Assembly (NCBI GenBank): GCA_029259605.1
Contig: JAJDEV010000057.1
Coordinates: 1 to 37,497, forward strand
DNA length: 37,497 bases
DNA from: Planctomycetota bacterium
GTDB lineage: Bacteria; Planctomycetota; UBA1135; GCA-002686595
Reading direction: 5' to 3'
Shown: positions 14,085-22,227 of the stretch, piece by piece
How the letters are laid out: every line of letters starts with the position of its first letter
Numbering within the stretch: position 1 is the stretch's first letter
Notes under the pieces: model-generated
The model's input: only the letters and a program-made list of their open reading frames with translations
What the model was told of the DNA's origin: nothing
The model's database searches: none
Position numbers and translations under genes: made by a program

Positions 14085-14717
14085 TCAGTCGACGATCCTC
14101 GTGAGTCTGGCGATCGCACGGTCGAATCGTTCACTCGCGAGCTTCCGCGAGCAGCCGACGAGTTTGCCGATCTCCTCCCATTCCATGCCCTCGAAGATGC
14201 GCATCGAGATCAGGTCCTGGTCGTCGTCGGAGAGGCGCACCATCTTCGCCAGCACGTCACCCTTCTCCTCGACCTCGGCGAGCACCTGGCTCGCCGAGCG
14301 CGAACGCGCGGCGGCGTCGGCGAGCGCGGCCGCGCTCTTCTCCTCGGACGCGCGCAGCTCGGACGAGTCGCGCCGCTGGACCAGGCTGTAGAACTGGTGG
14401 ATGACGATCCGCCGCATCCACCTGCGCAGGCTTCCTTCGCCGCGGTACTCGAACGTGTCGATCTTGGCCCACGCCTTCGAGAACGCCTCTTGCAACACGT
14501 CTTCGGCGTCGAAGCGTCGGCTCTGCTTGCCCTTCATCCGACTCGCGACCAGGACGATGAGCATGCGCTCGTAGCGCTCGTACAACACGCGCCATGCGGC
14601 GTCCCGCCCGCTTCGCGCGGACTCAAGCAGGAACTTCGTGTCCTGGCTCGAGAACTCCGAGCTGTCCGGGGGGGAGAGGGGCGCGGTCAAAGGGATCGAG
14701 GCTCCGTCTCGCCTCAC
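14085..14717 (-). CDS. ECF-type RNA polymerase sigma factor
   Basis: 210 residues. Region sigma2 is at about 40-115: YERYERMLIVLVASRM, then the DAEDVLQEAFSKAW core-binding helix and RRWMRRIVIHQFYSLVQRR. Region sigma4 is near 160-205: LSDDDQDLISMRIFEGM, then a helix-turn-helix EEIGKLVGCSRKLASERFDRA. A flexible linker rich in Ala/Glu lies between. No anti-sigma factor is adjacent; the co-transcribed gene is a membrane Ser/Thr kinase, a linkage known for several planctomycete ECF groups in which phosphorylation is thought to replace anti-sigma control. The GTG at 14717 is the first in-frame start; a downstream TTG is also possible because the first ~25 residues are not conserved-looking. Confidence 0.9.
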   Translation of the reverse strand: MRRDGASIPLTAPLSPPDSSEFSSQDTKFLLESARSGRDAAWRVLYERYERMLIVLVASRMKGKQSRRFDAEDVLQEAFSKAWAKIDTFEYRGEGSLRRWMRRIVIHQFYSLVQRRDSSELRASEEKSAAALADAAARSRSASQVLAEVEEKGDVLAKMVRLSDDDQDLISMRIFEGMEWEEIGKLVGCSRKLASERFDRAIARLTRIVD

Positions 14718-14787
14718 CCGTTAACTACCCGCGCGCCACCGAAAGTCGCCAGACCAATCCGATAAACGTCGAGACCGACGCGCCGCC

Positions 14788-16785
14788 TCAACGCCCGAGC
14801 CAGCGCTGCGTGATCCCGCGCAGCGAGGCGAGGGTCACGGCGCCGTTCCCGAGGACGAGATCGTGGAAGTCGGGATAGGAGAAGCGCTCGCCGAGCGTCT
14901 CGCGCGCCTGGTCGCGCAGCGCGAGGAGCTCGCGCTGGCCGATCTTGTAGGCGAGTGCCTGCCCCGGCCACGCGATGGTGCGATCGATCTCGTTCTCGAC
15001 GTTGTTGTGCGCGAGCAGCGTGTTCTCGAACAGATAGTCGATTGCGCGCTCGCGGCTCCAACCGAAGGCGTGCATGCCCGTGTCGACCACGAGTCGGCAC
15101 GCGCGCCACGCGTCGAACGACAGGACGCCGAGGCGGTCCGTGTCGCCGGAGTAGAGCCCCATCTCGTCGCTCAGCCGCTCGGTGTAGAGCGCCCAGCCCT
15201 CGACGAACGCCGTCGTGCCGCCGTGGCGACGGAAGAGCGGCAGGTTCTCGAGTTCCTGCGCGATCGCGATCTGCAGGTGGTGCCCGGGGATCGCTTCGTG
15301 GTACGCGAGCACCTCGGCCTCGTAGCGCGGGCGCGTCTCGGGCGCGTACGTGTTGATGTAGTAGCGCCCCGGGCGCGATCCGTCGGCGGACGGCTCGCGG
15401 TAGTACGCGATGGTCGTGTTCTTCTCCTCGTGCGGAGCGACGCGGACGACCTCGCACGACGCGAGCGGCAGCGTCCCGAAGTACGCGGGCACCTTCGCGC
15501 GCGCGGCAGCGAGCGCGTTGACCGCCTTCCGCTCGACCTCATCGCGCGTCGTGAAGTGCAACTCCGCCGAGTGGCGCAGACGCTCTTGGATCTGCGCGAC
15601 GTCGCGCGTTCCGAACACGCGCTCGCCGAGCGTCGCGATCTCGCCGCGGATGCGCGCTACCTCCTCGAGTCCGAAGTCGTGGATCGCCTGCGGGTCGCAC
15701 TCGTCGTACGGCAGCGACGTGTGGTTGCGGATCAGCGTGCGGTACGCGGCCGCGCCGCCGGGCAGGCTCGCGAGGCCGGGGCGTTCGTCACCACGCGCGA
15801 CGGGCAGGATCTGGTCGCGCAAGAGGTCGCGGTAGGCCTCGAGCGCCGGATAGACGTGATCCTCGACCGTGGTCAGCACCGAGTACAGGAACTCGCCGCG
15901 CTCGTCGGGCGACAGCGGATCGTCCGCGGCGGGCAGCAGCACGCGCGTTCCGATCGCGAGTCGCGCGCCGTCCAGGAGGTGCTTGTTGATCTTGCGCAGC
16001 TCGAGCTGGCGGCGCGCGTCGCCGTACTCCGCGTGCGCGATCTCGGCCACGCTCTCGCCCGGCGGCAACGGGGTCCAGCGCCCGCCGCCCGTCGCGATCG
16101 TGACGAGCGGGCTGTCCATCGGCTCGACCGCCAGGATGTCGTCGAGCTGCGCGACGGTCTTGCGTACCGCGCTGGCCGGCGCGACCTGACCGCGCGAGCG
16201 ACCGTAGGCGAGGTTGTTGCCCGCCTGACGCAGGTACGAGTCGAACTTGCCCCAGCGCCGCACGAGCTCGCCGCGTTCGCCGCGCGTCGCGATCGGCTGG
16301 ACCGCGGTCAGGTTCAGGATCTGGATGTGCGGTCCCTCGAGCGGATCGACCGTCCACGCGTCCATGCCGAGCTCGAGCACCGCGATGCGGTTGTCGAGTT
16401 CCTGCAGCAGCAGCTCGCGCGTCAGCAGATCGGCGTCGTCGAGCAGCCCCGCGTCGACGGCGAGCGTGCGGTAGCGCAGCTCGCCGAGCGCGTCGAGCCG
16501 CGCCTGCCGCGTGCGCTCGGCGGTGAGCGGGATGTTCGCGTTGTAGCGCGGGTCGCCGAGGTAGGTCGCGCGGAACGGATCGCGACGCAGCTCTTCCTCC
16601 CAATAGTCGGTGCACACTTCCGCGAGCCCCGCGTCGCGCACGCCCGCCGCAGCGTCGCTCCACAGGTCGAAGCGGTCGGGGGACGGCGCGAAGCCGACGT
16701 TCTCGCAGGCGGGGAGGACGAGCGCCAGCGCGCCGAGCGCGACGGACAGGGGCAGGCGGCAGGACTTCGTTCGCGACGGTTTCAT
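14788..16785 (-). CDS. DUF885-family lipoprotein, putative metallopeptidase with LysM-like insert
   Basis: 665 residues from ATG at 16785. The signal peptide ends in a lipobox (LALVLPAC), so it is membrane-anchored outside the cytoplasm. DUF885 features: early YWEEELRRDPFRATYLGDPRYN; ETRPRYEAEVLAYHEAIPGHHLQ with the HExxPGHH motif (about 495-502); TTAFVEGWALYTERL with a conserved Glu (~527); and C-terminal LAYKIGQRELLALRDQAR. The His/Glu residues suggest a zinc peptidase, although biochemical evidence in this family is thin. An extra block at about 238-284 (GESVAEIAHAEYGD, then INKHLLDGARLAIGTRVLLP) resembles LysM, a peptidoglycan or chitin binder, placed between two normal DUF885 helices. 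An earlier in-frame start would only lengthen the leader. Confidence 0.85.
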   Translation of the reverse strand: MKPSRTKSCRLPLSVALGALALVLPACENVGFAPSPDRFDLWSDAAAGVRDAGLAEVCTDYWEEELRRDPFRATYLGDPRYNANIPLTAERTRQARLDALGELRYRTLAVDAGLLDDADLLTRELLLQELDNRIAVLELGMDAWTVDPLEGPHIQILNLTAVQPIATRGERGELVRRWGKFDSYLRQAGNNLAYGRSRGQVAPASAVRKTVAQLDDILAVEPMDSPLVTIATGGGRWTPLPPGESVAEIAHAEYGDARRQLELRKINKHLLDGARLAIGTRVLLPAADDPLSPDERGEFLYSVLTTVEDHVYPALEAYRDLLRDQILPVARGDERPGLASLPGGAAAYRTLIRNHTSLPYDECDPQAIHDFGLEEVARIRGEIATLGERVFGTRDVAQIQERLRHSAELHFTTRDEVERKAVNALAAARAKVPAYFGTLPLASCEVVRVAPHEEKNTTIAYYREPSADGSRPGRYYINTYAPETRPRYEAEVLAYHEAIPGHHLQIAIAQELENLPLFRRHGGTTAFVEGWALYTERLSDEMGLYSGDTDRLGVLSFDAWRACRLVVDTGMHAFGWSRERAIDYLFENTLLAHNNVENEIDRTIAWPGQALAYKIGQRELLALRDQARETLGERFSYPDFHDLVLGNGAVTLASLRGITQRWLGR

Positions 16786-16822
16786 GGCGGTTTCCCGGTG
16801 TGCTGGAGGGCGCAGCGCGATT

Positions 16823-16871
16823 CTAGCCCGGATCATTCATGACGCTTCACCGAGATCGACGCAGCTACGCG
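16823..16871 (+). repeat. Dispersed ~48-bp intergenic repeat, copy 1
   Basis: This copy starts CTAGCCCGGAT and contains GACGCTTCACCGAGATCGAC followed by GCAGCTACGCG. It differs at only two positions from the copy at 35145. It sits alone in the gap between the DUF885 and NUDIX genes, without an inverted partner. It is non-coding by position. Confidence 0.85.
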
Positions 16872-16887
16872 GAAACCGCGCGCGTCG

Positions 16888-17439
16888 TCAGGAGCCCGCG
16901 CGCAGGTCGAGCACGCGCGCGAGCGCGCAGACGACCAGGCTGTGATTGATCTCGCCCTCGAGCACTTCGCGCCGCACCTCGTCTTCGTCGAGCAGCACGA
17001 CCTCGATGTCCTCACCCGGATCGAGCTCGAGCGCGTGGGTGCGCCGCGCGTCCTGCGCGAGGAACTGCAGGCACAGGTTGGACTGGAACGCGGGGTTGGG
17101 CTCGATCGTCGCGAGCAGCGACCACGCGTCCGACGTGTAGCCGGTCTCCTCGCGCAGCTCGCGACGCGCCGCCGCGAGGGGAGCCTCGCCCGGATCGACG
17201 AGTCCGCCGGGGACCTCGGTCGTGACGCGCTCGGTGCCGAAGCGAAACTGGCGCACGAGCACGACGCGCCGCTCGGGGGTCAGCGCGACGACGTTGACCC
17301 AGGTCGGCGCATCGATCACGACGCGCCGCAGCGGCTCTTTGGTCTGCGGATGCTCGAGCGTGTCGAAGCGCGCCGTGCCGATGATCAGCTCGGGACCGGG
17401 CTCGGTGCCGAGCTTCTTCCAGGGGAGCGGTGTACGCAT
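16888..17439 (-). CDS. NUDIX hydrolase, ADP-ribose pyrophosphatase type
   Basis: 183 residues. The NUDIX box (G-x5-E-x7-REU-x-EE-x-G-U) is perfect: GLVDPGEAPLAAAR followed by RELREETGY, giving the Mg-binding glutamates. The preceding strands (VNVVALTPERRVVLVRQFRFG) and following TIEPNPAFQSNLCLQFLAQD match ADP-ribose/nucleoside-diphosphate-sugar pyrophosphatases, cytosolic house-cleaning enzymes. ATG at 17439 is preferred over an upstream in-frame start at 17484 because the extra 15 residues are Arg/Pro-rich and outside the fold. It is divergent from the EamA transporter gene. The exact substrate cannot be read from sequence. Confidence 0.88.
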   Translation of the reverse strand: MRTPLPWKKLGTEPGPELIIGTARFDTLEHPQTKEPLRRVVIDAPTWVNVVALTPERRVVLVRQFRFGTERVTTEVPGGLVDPGEAPLAAARRELREETGYTSDAWSLLATIEPNPAFQSNLCLQFLAQDARRTHALELDPGEDIEVVLLDEDEVRREVLEGEINHSLVVCALARVLDLRAGS

Positions 17440-17525
17440 ACGCCGCACTCTACCGAGCGCGGCCGGCCGAGGGGAGCCGCGCAAGTTGTTCGTGAACCGT
17501 GCGCGCGAGGCGCGACTCGACGCGG

Positions 17526-17546
17526 CGCGGAGTATGTTGCTCCGCG
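17526..17546 (+). promoter_or_regulatory. 7-bp hairpin in the eamA-type leader
   Basis: CGCGGAG / CTCCGCG arms flank TATGTTG, ending 16 bp before the transporter's GTG start. The AT-containing loop could also be a -10 element, in which case the dyad would be an operator overlapping the promoter. Short GC hairpins arise easily in this DNA. Confidence 0.3.
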
Positions 17547-17562
17547 TGGACGTGCGAAGCGA

Positions 17563-18498
17563 GTGAACGCGGCGTTGGAGCAGCGGCGTCGAACCGAGGG
17601 GCTCGTCGCCCTCGTCGTCGCGCAGATCGCGTTCGGCGGTTTCCCGATCTTCGTCAAGCTCTCCGTCGACGGAGGCGCGGGGTTCTCACCGCGCGCGATC
17701 GTCGTGTGGCGCATCGTCGGCGCCGCGCTGATCCTCACGCTGATCGCGCTGCTGCGGCATCGGAAAGCGTTCTGGCCCGCGCGCTCGGACTGGAGCCGGC
17801 TGTTCGCGTGCTCGCTCTTCGGGATCGTGGTCAACCAGATCTGCGCCGTCGAGGGGACGTCGCGCACGCGCGCGATTCACGCGGCGATGCTCTTCACGAC
17901 GATTCCGATCTTCACCTACGCGGTCGCGCTCGTCGCGCGCCAGGAGCGCATGTCCCTGCGGCGGGCGAGCGGCATCGTGCTCGCGCTCGCCGGCGCCATG
18001 CTGCTCGTGCTCGGCCGCTTCGACGAGGTGGGAGGCGAGCCGGCGTCGGCGCCCGTCTTCGGCGGGTTCCTGATCGTCGTGAACTGTCTGTCGTACGCGG
18101 TCTTTCTCGTGATCGCGCGCCCGTTGCTCGCACGCCTGCCGACGCTGGTCGTCCTGATGTGGGCGTTCCTGCTGTCGCTCTGGATCGTGCCCGTGCTCGT
18201 CTACTGGAACGGCGGCACTCCGCTCTGGTTACCCGAGGCGTCGACGCGCGCGCTGGTCGGCATGGTGTCGATCGTCTTGGTCTCGACGATCCTCGGCTAC
18301 CTGATCAACACCTACGCGCTCGCGCGCGTGTCCGCGTCGACGACGGCGGTGTTCGTGTACGTGCAGCCGCTGTTCGCGATCGTGGCCGCGTGGCTCGTGC
18401 TCGGCGAAGGCGTCGGGCTCGACGTCGTGCTGTCGGCGGCGCTCCTATTCTCCGGAATCGCGCTGGTGGTACGCCGCGTCGATCGGCGCGCCGCTTGA
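17563..18498 (+). CDS. EamA/DMT-superfamily transporter
   Basis: 311 residues with about ten hydrophobic helices arranged as two EamA repeats. Repeat one runs from LVALVVAQIAFGGFPIFVKL through GIVLALAGAMLLVLG. Repeat two runs from GGFLIVVNCLSYAVFLVIA to the end, including STTAVFVYVQPLFAIVAAWLVLGEG, the typical penultimate helix pair. Family members export amino acids or metabolites, or take up nucleotide sugars and other small molecules; the substrate is not predictable. GTG at 17563 is the start that puts helix one about 10 residues from the N-terminus; no better in-frame start or strong ribosome site is seen. The last 54 bp overlap the converging VCBS lipoprotein gene. Confidence 0.88.
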   Translation: MNAALEQRRRTEGLVALVVAQIAFGGFPIFVKLSVDGGAGFSPRAIVVWRIVGAALILTLIALLRHRKAFWPARSDWSRLFACSLFGIVVNQICAVEGTSRTRAIHAAMLFTTIPIFTYAVALVARQERMSLRRASGIVLALAGAMLLVLGRFDEVGGEPASAPVFGGFLIVVNCLSYAVFLVIARPLLARLPTLVVLMWAFLLSLWIVPVLVYWNGGTPLWLPEASTRALVGMVSIVLVSTILGYLINTYALARVSASTTAVFVYVQPLFAIVAAWLVLGEGVGLDVVLSAALLFSGIALVVRRVDRRAA

Positions 18499-21400
18499 CG
18501 CGCGCGCGGAGGCGTCCGCCGCGCGCACCGAATCGATCGGCCGGTGGTCCCAGGCCGAGCGCGGGACGAGCGAGTCGATGTGTTGCTTCGCCGGCCGCGT
18601 CTGCCACTCCTCGCGCCACGCGCGGTGCACCTCGTCGTCCGGGAACGACTCGTCCGGTCCATACGGATAGCCGCTCATCCCGTGGAAGGGCAGCGGCTCG
18701 ACGTTGAGCGCCTCGATCGTGTTCGGGTCGCGGTCCTTGGCCCAGCCGTCGAAGAACACGAGGTAGTCGCGGCGCCAGCCCTCCTTCAGCGGCGGAACGC
18801 CCGACGCGTCGAAGCGCAGCGTGAGCGCGTCGCCCGCACCGAGCACGCACAAGAGATCGTCGACCTCGGTGACGAGCGGCAGCGTGTCGCCGAAGCGCGT
18901 GTACATGCCGGGGTGCTGGTTCCAGCGCGGCAGGTCGGCGACCTGGTCCCAGTCGAACCATTCGAGCCCGAAGTCACCGTGGGTGACGATCGGCTCGCTG
19001 AAGCCGCGGTCCCACAGATGCGCCGAGTTCGGATCGATCGACGTCGTGACGATCGGCGCATCGTCGGCGTCCACCGCGAGGCGGATCGAATCCCAGTACA
19101 GGCGCAGCGTCGAGTGGATGCGCATGCGCGGGTCGTCGCGGTTCACGAGGTCGGTCACGTCGACGACCATCGTCTTCAGCTTGCCGGCCGGGAATCCGAG
19201 CGGCGGACCCGTATCGCGCCAACCGCCGTTCCCGTCCGGGACCTGCAGCATCGGCGGTACGAAGGCGTGCACGGGGTGGCGGGCGGCGGCCATGTTCACG
19301 CTCGCGTCCGTCCAGAACAGCCAGCCGTTCATGAGCAGGCGCAGCTCCTTGGCCGACCGGAAGCGCTCGGCGTCGAAGGTGAGCTCGAGCGTGTGCGGAG
19401 TGGCGAGGCCCTGGAACGGACCTCCGATCGGATCGAACGGCGCCGCGAGGTCGTCGTCGTTCGCGCCGAGCTCCTGGGTCCAATCGCGCCCGCGGTCGTC
19501 GGTCACCGACAACGGCACGAGCGGATCCTTCACCGTGTGCACGTGCGCCTCGGGGAACGGCGGGAACGTGAAGCGCTCGTTCGGGAAGATCTCCGTGTCC
19601 GCGGGGTGGTCGATGACGTCGAGGCGGACTCGGTCGAGGTACGTGACTTCGCGCAGCTCCTCGGTCAGCACCATCTCGTAAACGCCGTCCTTCGGAACGA
19701 GCTGCTCGCCGCGCACGAGCACGTACTCGTCGTGGTCCGGCGGAACGATCATCCCCGGCGCCATCGGCAAACCGAGCGGCGTGATGCCGAGCACGTCGGT
19801 GATGTATTCATAGGTCGTGCCGTTCCAGGTATAGAGGAAGGGGCACGAGCCGACGGGGCCCTTGCGCCCCCAGAACTGGAGCGACGCCGCGACCGGCAGG
19901 TCGAAGTGCCACTGCTGCGTGCCGTTCGGCCACGTCACCTTGACGAAGTCGATCGCGTCCGCGCCGCCGAAGCCGACCAAGCCGTCGTCGCCGCGCCAGT
20001 ACACGCGGCGATAGTTGCGTCCGTCGCGCAGCTCGACGATCGCACCGATGCCGTAGGAGTTGTTCTTGTAGCCCATCAGGTCGAAGCGCAGCGCGCTGCC
20101 TACGCCGTCGGCGCGCAGCACGTGCACGCCGAGCGCGCTCGTGTGCACGACGTCGAAGTCGCGGTCGTCGTCCACGTCGGCCACCTGGAGCGAGGCCGCC
20201 CCCGCGGGCTTCGCGTCACCGAACGCGCGCGCCAGGTCGAACGCGACGCCGCCGTTCTCGAAGCCCGGTGCGAGCAGTCCCGCGACACCCACGCCGTCCG
20301 CGGGCCACAGCAGGTCCGTCGTTCCGTCGAGGTCGAGGTCGACCACGACCGGCTCGCCGGTCGGCGCGGCGGCGATCGGCCAGGACAGGGGATCGAGCCA
20401 CACGCCGGCGATCGTCTGGCGGTGGATCGTCACCTGCGAGTCGGTGAACACCGCGAAGTCGGGCCAGCTCGTTCCGTCGAAGTCGGCGACGGCGACGCGC
20501 CCGGCGCCCATCGCGGGCAGGCGGTCCGTCGCGTCGACGAACTCCGCGCCGCGCGTGTCGTCGAGCAGGCGCACGCCCTGCGCGCCGACGAGCACGATGT
20601 CGACGTCCTGGTCCGCGTCCACGTCCTCGGTGATCGCGCGGTACGACCCACTCGGGAACGGGAAGGTCGCGGAAACGTCCGTCAGCGTTCCGGCGACGAT
20701 CGGCTCGGCGTTGGGCGCGGTGAGCGCGTCCGTGAGCGCGGTGGCTTCCGCGGCATCGACGTCGAAGCCGTCGTTGCGCAGGGCGTGCAGCCCGTCCTCG
20801 AAGGACGCGATCACGTCGAGGTCGCCGTCGTGATCGAAGTCGACCGGCCGGATGCGTCCGGCCGCGGGCGTCTTGGTCACGAGCAACGCGGTGTCGTCGA
20901 GCGACCATTCGCCGCCGATGTTTTCGAGCAGCCGCAGCTCGTTCGTCCCCGCGGTTTCGAGCAGCACGAGCAGGTCGAGGTCGCGGTCGCCGGAACGCGT
21001 GGCGGACGCGTCGTCGGTGTCGTCGCGGCCGCGGTTCTCGCGGTCGAACGGCACGGCGTCGTACACGTTGCCCTCGAGCAGCGTGCGCGCGCCGCTCCAC
21101 GCGCCGTCGGCGGCGCTCTCGAACTGCCGCACGCCGTTCGGACCGAAGGTGACGAGCGAGCGCGCCGTCGGCGTCCACGCCCAGTGTTCTTCCTGCGGCT
21201 GCCCCGTCGCCGCGCCGACGTCCTGCGTCCACGCACCGCGCGACAGGCGCACGGCGAAGGCGCCGCGGATCGACGCCGTGTTCGGCGTGAGCTGCGCGGT
21301 GTAGGCGGTCGTCGCGCTCGGCGTCGCGAAGCGCGGCGCGCCGGGCGACGCGGGCGTGACCTGTCCGAGCGTGCCCGCCTGGAACTCGGGCTCGCCCGGC

Positions 21401-22119
21401 GACTTGATGCCGCGCGCGTCGTACTCCTGATACTCGGCCCAGTAGGGGCCGGCTTCCTCGCGCCGACCGCTCTGGTTCAGCACCGTGCCCATGCGGTACA
21501 GCGCGAACACGCGCCAGTCGGCCGTGAACTTGGCGGGGATGTCGAGCGCCTTGCGAAACCCGCGCTCGGCACCTTCGATGTCGCCGAGGTCGGCGCGGAC
21601 GTTGGCGATGAGGAGCTCGACCAGGAAGTCGTCCGGACGCTGCTTCTGGAGCTCGAGCAGGATCGCCAGCGCCGCATCGTTCTCGTAGTCCGCGCGCGCG
21701 AGGCGCGCCTTGCACCAGAGCAGGACGGGGTTTTCGGGCTCGATCTTCTCGGCGCGATCGAGGAAGCGCTTGGCCGCATCGACGCTGCCCGCTTCGGTGT
21801 CCGAGAGCTCGACGCACGCCATGCGCAGCAGATCCTCGGCCGCGGCGTTCTTGCGCTCGACGAGCGGCAGGAGCGCCTGGCGCGCGCCGCTCCAGTTGCG
21901 GTCCGCCCACGTGGCGCAGTCCGCGGCGCGATCGCGGGCGAGCAGCGTCTCGACGGACGAATCCTCTTCCGGCGGGCCGTCGTCGCCGCATCCGGCGAGA
22001 GGCAGCGCGAACGCGACGAGCGCCAACGCGGCGCCGAGGCGCGCGTACGTCGCGCGCGACGCCGGGGCGGATTCGGGGGCCGAAACTTCGATGGACGGAA
22101 GCTCCATTCTTGCGCTCAT
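18445..22119 (-). CDS. Large TPR-VCBS-UnbV/ASPIC lipoprotein (CRTAC1-like)
   Basis: 1224 residues. The N-terminal helix ends in a lipobox (ALPLAGC). A helical tetratricopeptide-like region follows at about 55-225 (AAKRFLDRAEKIEPENPVLLW; AERGFRKALDIPAKF). The middle, about 270-680, is a beta-propeller of VCBS/FG-GAP repeats with calcium-type loops (RPVDFDHDGDLDVIAS; TEDVDADQDVDIVLVG; VVDLDLDGTTDLLWP). At about 680-745 is an UnbV/ASPIC segment (YGIGAIVELRDG, VKVTWPNGTQQ), followed by SCPFLYTWNGTTYEYITDVLG and a long C-terminal domain seen in similar TPR/ASPIC proteins. The likely role is cell-surface binding; no catalytic site is seen. It is divergent from the selenoprotein-like VCBS gene, and its 3' end overlaps the transporter gene by 54 bp. 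Confidence 0.85.
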   Translation of the reverse strand: MSARMELPSIEVSAPESAPASRATYARLGAALALVAFALPLAGCGDDGPPEEDSSVETLLARDRAADCATWADRNWSGARQALLPLVERKNAAAEDLLRMACVELSDTEAGSVDAAKRFLDRAEKIEPENPVLLWCKARLARADYENDAALAILLELQKQRPDDFLVELLIANVRADLGDIEGAERGFRKALDIPAKFTADWRVFALYRMGTVLNQSGRREEAGPYWAEYQEYDARGIKSPGEPEFQAGTLGQVTPASPGAPRFATPSATTAYTAQLTPNTASIRGAFAVRLSRGAWTQDVGAATGQPQEEHWAWTPTARSLVTFGPNGVRQFESAADGAWSGARTLLEGNVYDAVPFDRENRGRDDTDDASATRSGDRDLDLLVLLETAGTNELRLLENIGGEWSLDDTALLVTKTPAAGRIRPVDFDHDGDLDVIASFEDGLHALRNDGFDVDAAEATALTDALTAPNAEPIVAGTLTDVSATFPFPSGSYRAITEDVDADQDVDIVLVGAQGVRLLDDTRGAEFVDATDRLPAMGAGRVAVADFDGTSWPDFAVFTDSQVTIHRQTIAGVWLDPLSWPIAAAPTGEPVVVDLDLDGTTDLLWPADGVGVAGLLAPGFENGGVAFDLARAFGDAKPAGAASLQVADVDDDRDFDVVHTSALGVHVLRADGVGSALRFDLMGYKNNSYGIGAIVELRDGRNYRRVYWRGDDGLVGFGGADAIDFVKVTWPNGTQQWHFDLPVAASLQFWGRKGPVGSCPFLYTWNGTTYEYITDVLGITPLGLPMAPGMIVPPDHDEYVLVRGEQLVPKDGVYEMVLTEELREVTYLDRVRLDVIDHPADTEIFPNERFTFPPFPEAHVHTVKDPLVPLSVTDDRGRDWTQELGANDDDLAAPFDPIGGPFQGLATPHTLELTFDAERFRSAKELRLLMNGWLFWTDASVNMAAARHPVHAFVPPMLQVPDGNGGWRDTGPPLGFPAGKLKTMVVDVTDLVNRDDPRMRIHSTLRLYWDSIRLAVDADDAPIVTTSIDPNSAHLWDRGFSEPIVTHGDFGLEWFDWDQVADLPRWNQHPGMYTRFGDTLPLVTEVDDLLCVLGAGDALTLRFDASGVPPLKEGWRRDYLVFFDGWAKDRDPNTIEALNVEPLPFHGMSGYPYGPDESFPDDEVHRAWREEWQTRPAKQHIDSLVPRSAWDHRPIDSVRAADASARASSGAPIDAAYHQRDSGE

Positions 22120-22227
22120 TCGGTCGATCTCCGGGGTCGTGCGGGCGCGTCCACACGGCGTTCGCGCCCTCGTTCGCGCTACACTCTACGGACCACCCGC
22201 GCCCGTGCGAACGCAATCGACCCCCAT
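22120..22227. promoter_or_regulatory. 108-bp divergent promoter gap between two VCBS lipoprotein genes
   Basis: Both large lipoprotein genes start from this short gap, so they share upstream DNA and possibly regulation. TACACT at 22180-22185 is a possible -10 for the rightward gene; no convincing -35 or operator dyad was found. Confidence 0.35.

Noticed and set aside
18544-22227. Very long plus-strand open frame opposite the TPR-VCBS lipoprotein gene, continuous with the selenoprotein frame
   Set aside because: Its translation is Arg/Val/Glu-rich low-information sequence without domains, a GC-rich antisense shadow. The real start of the plus-strand gene is the ATG plus signal peptide at 22228.
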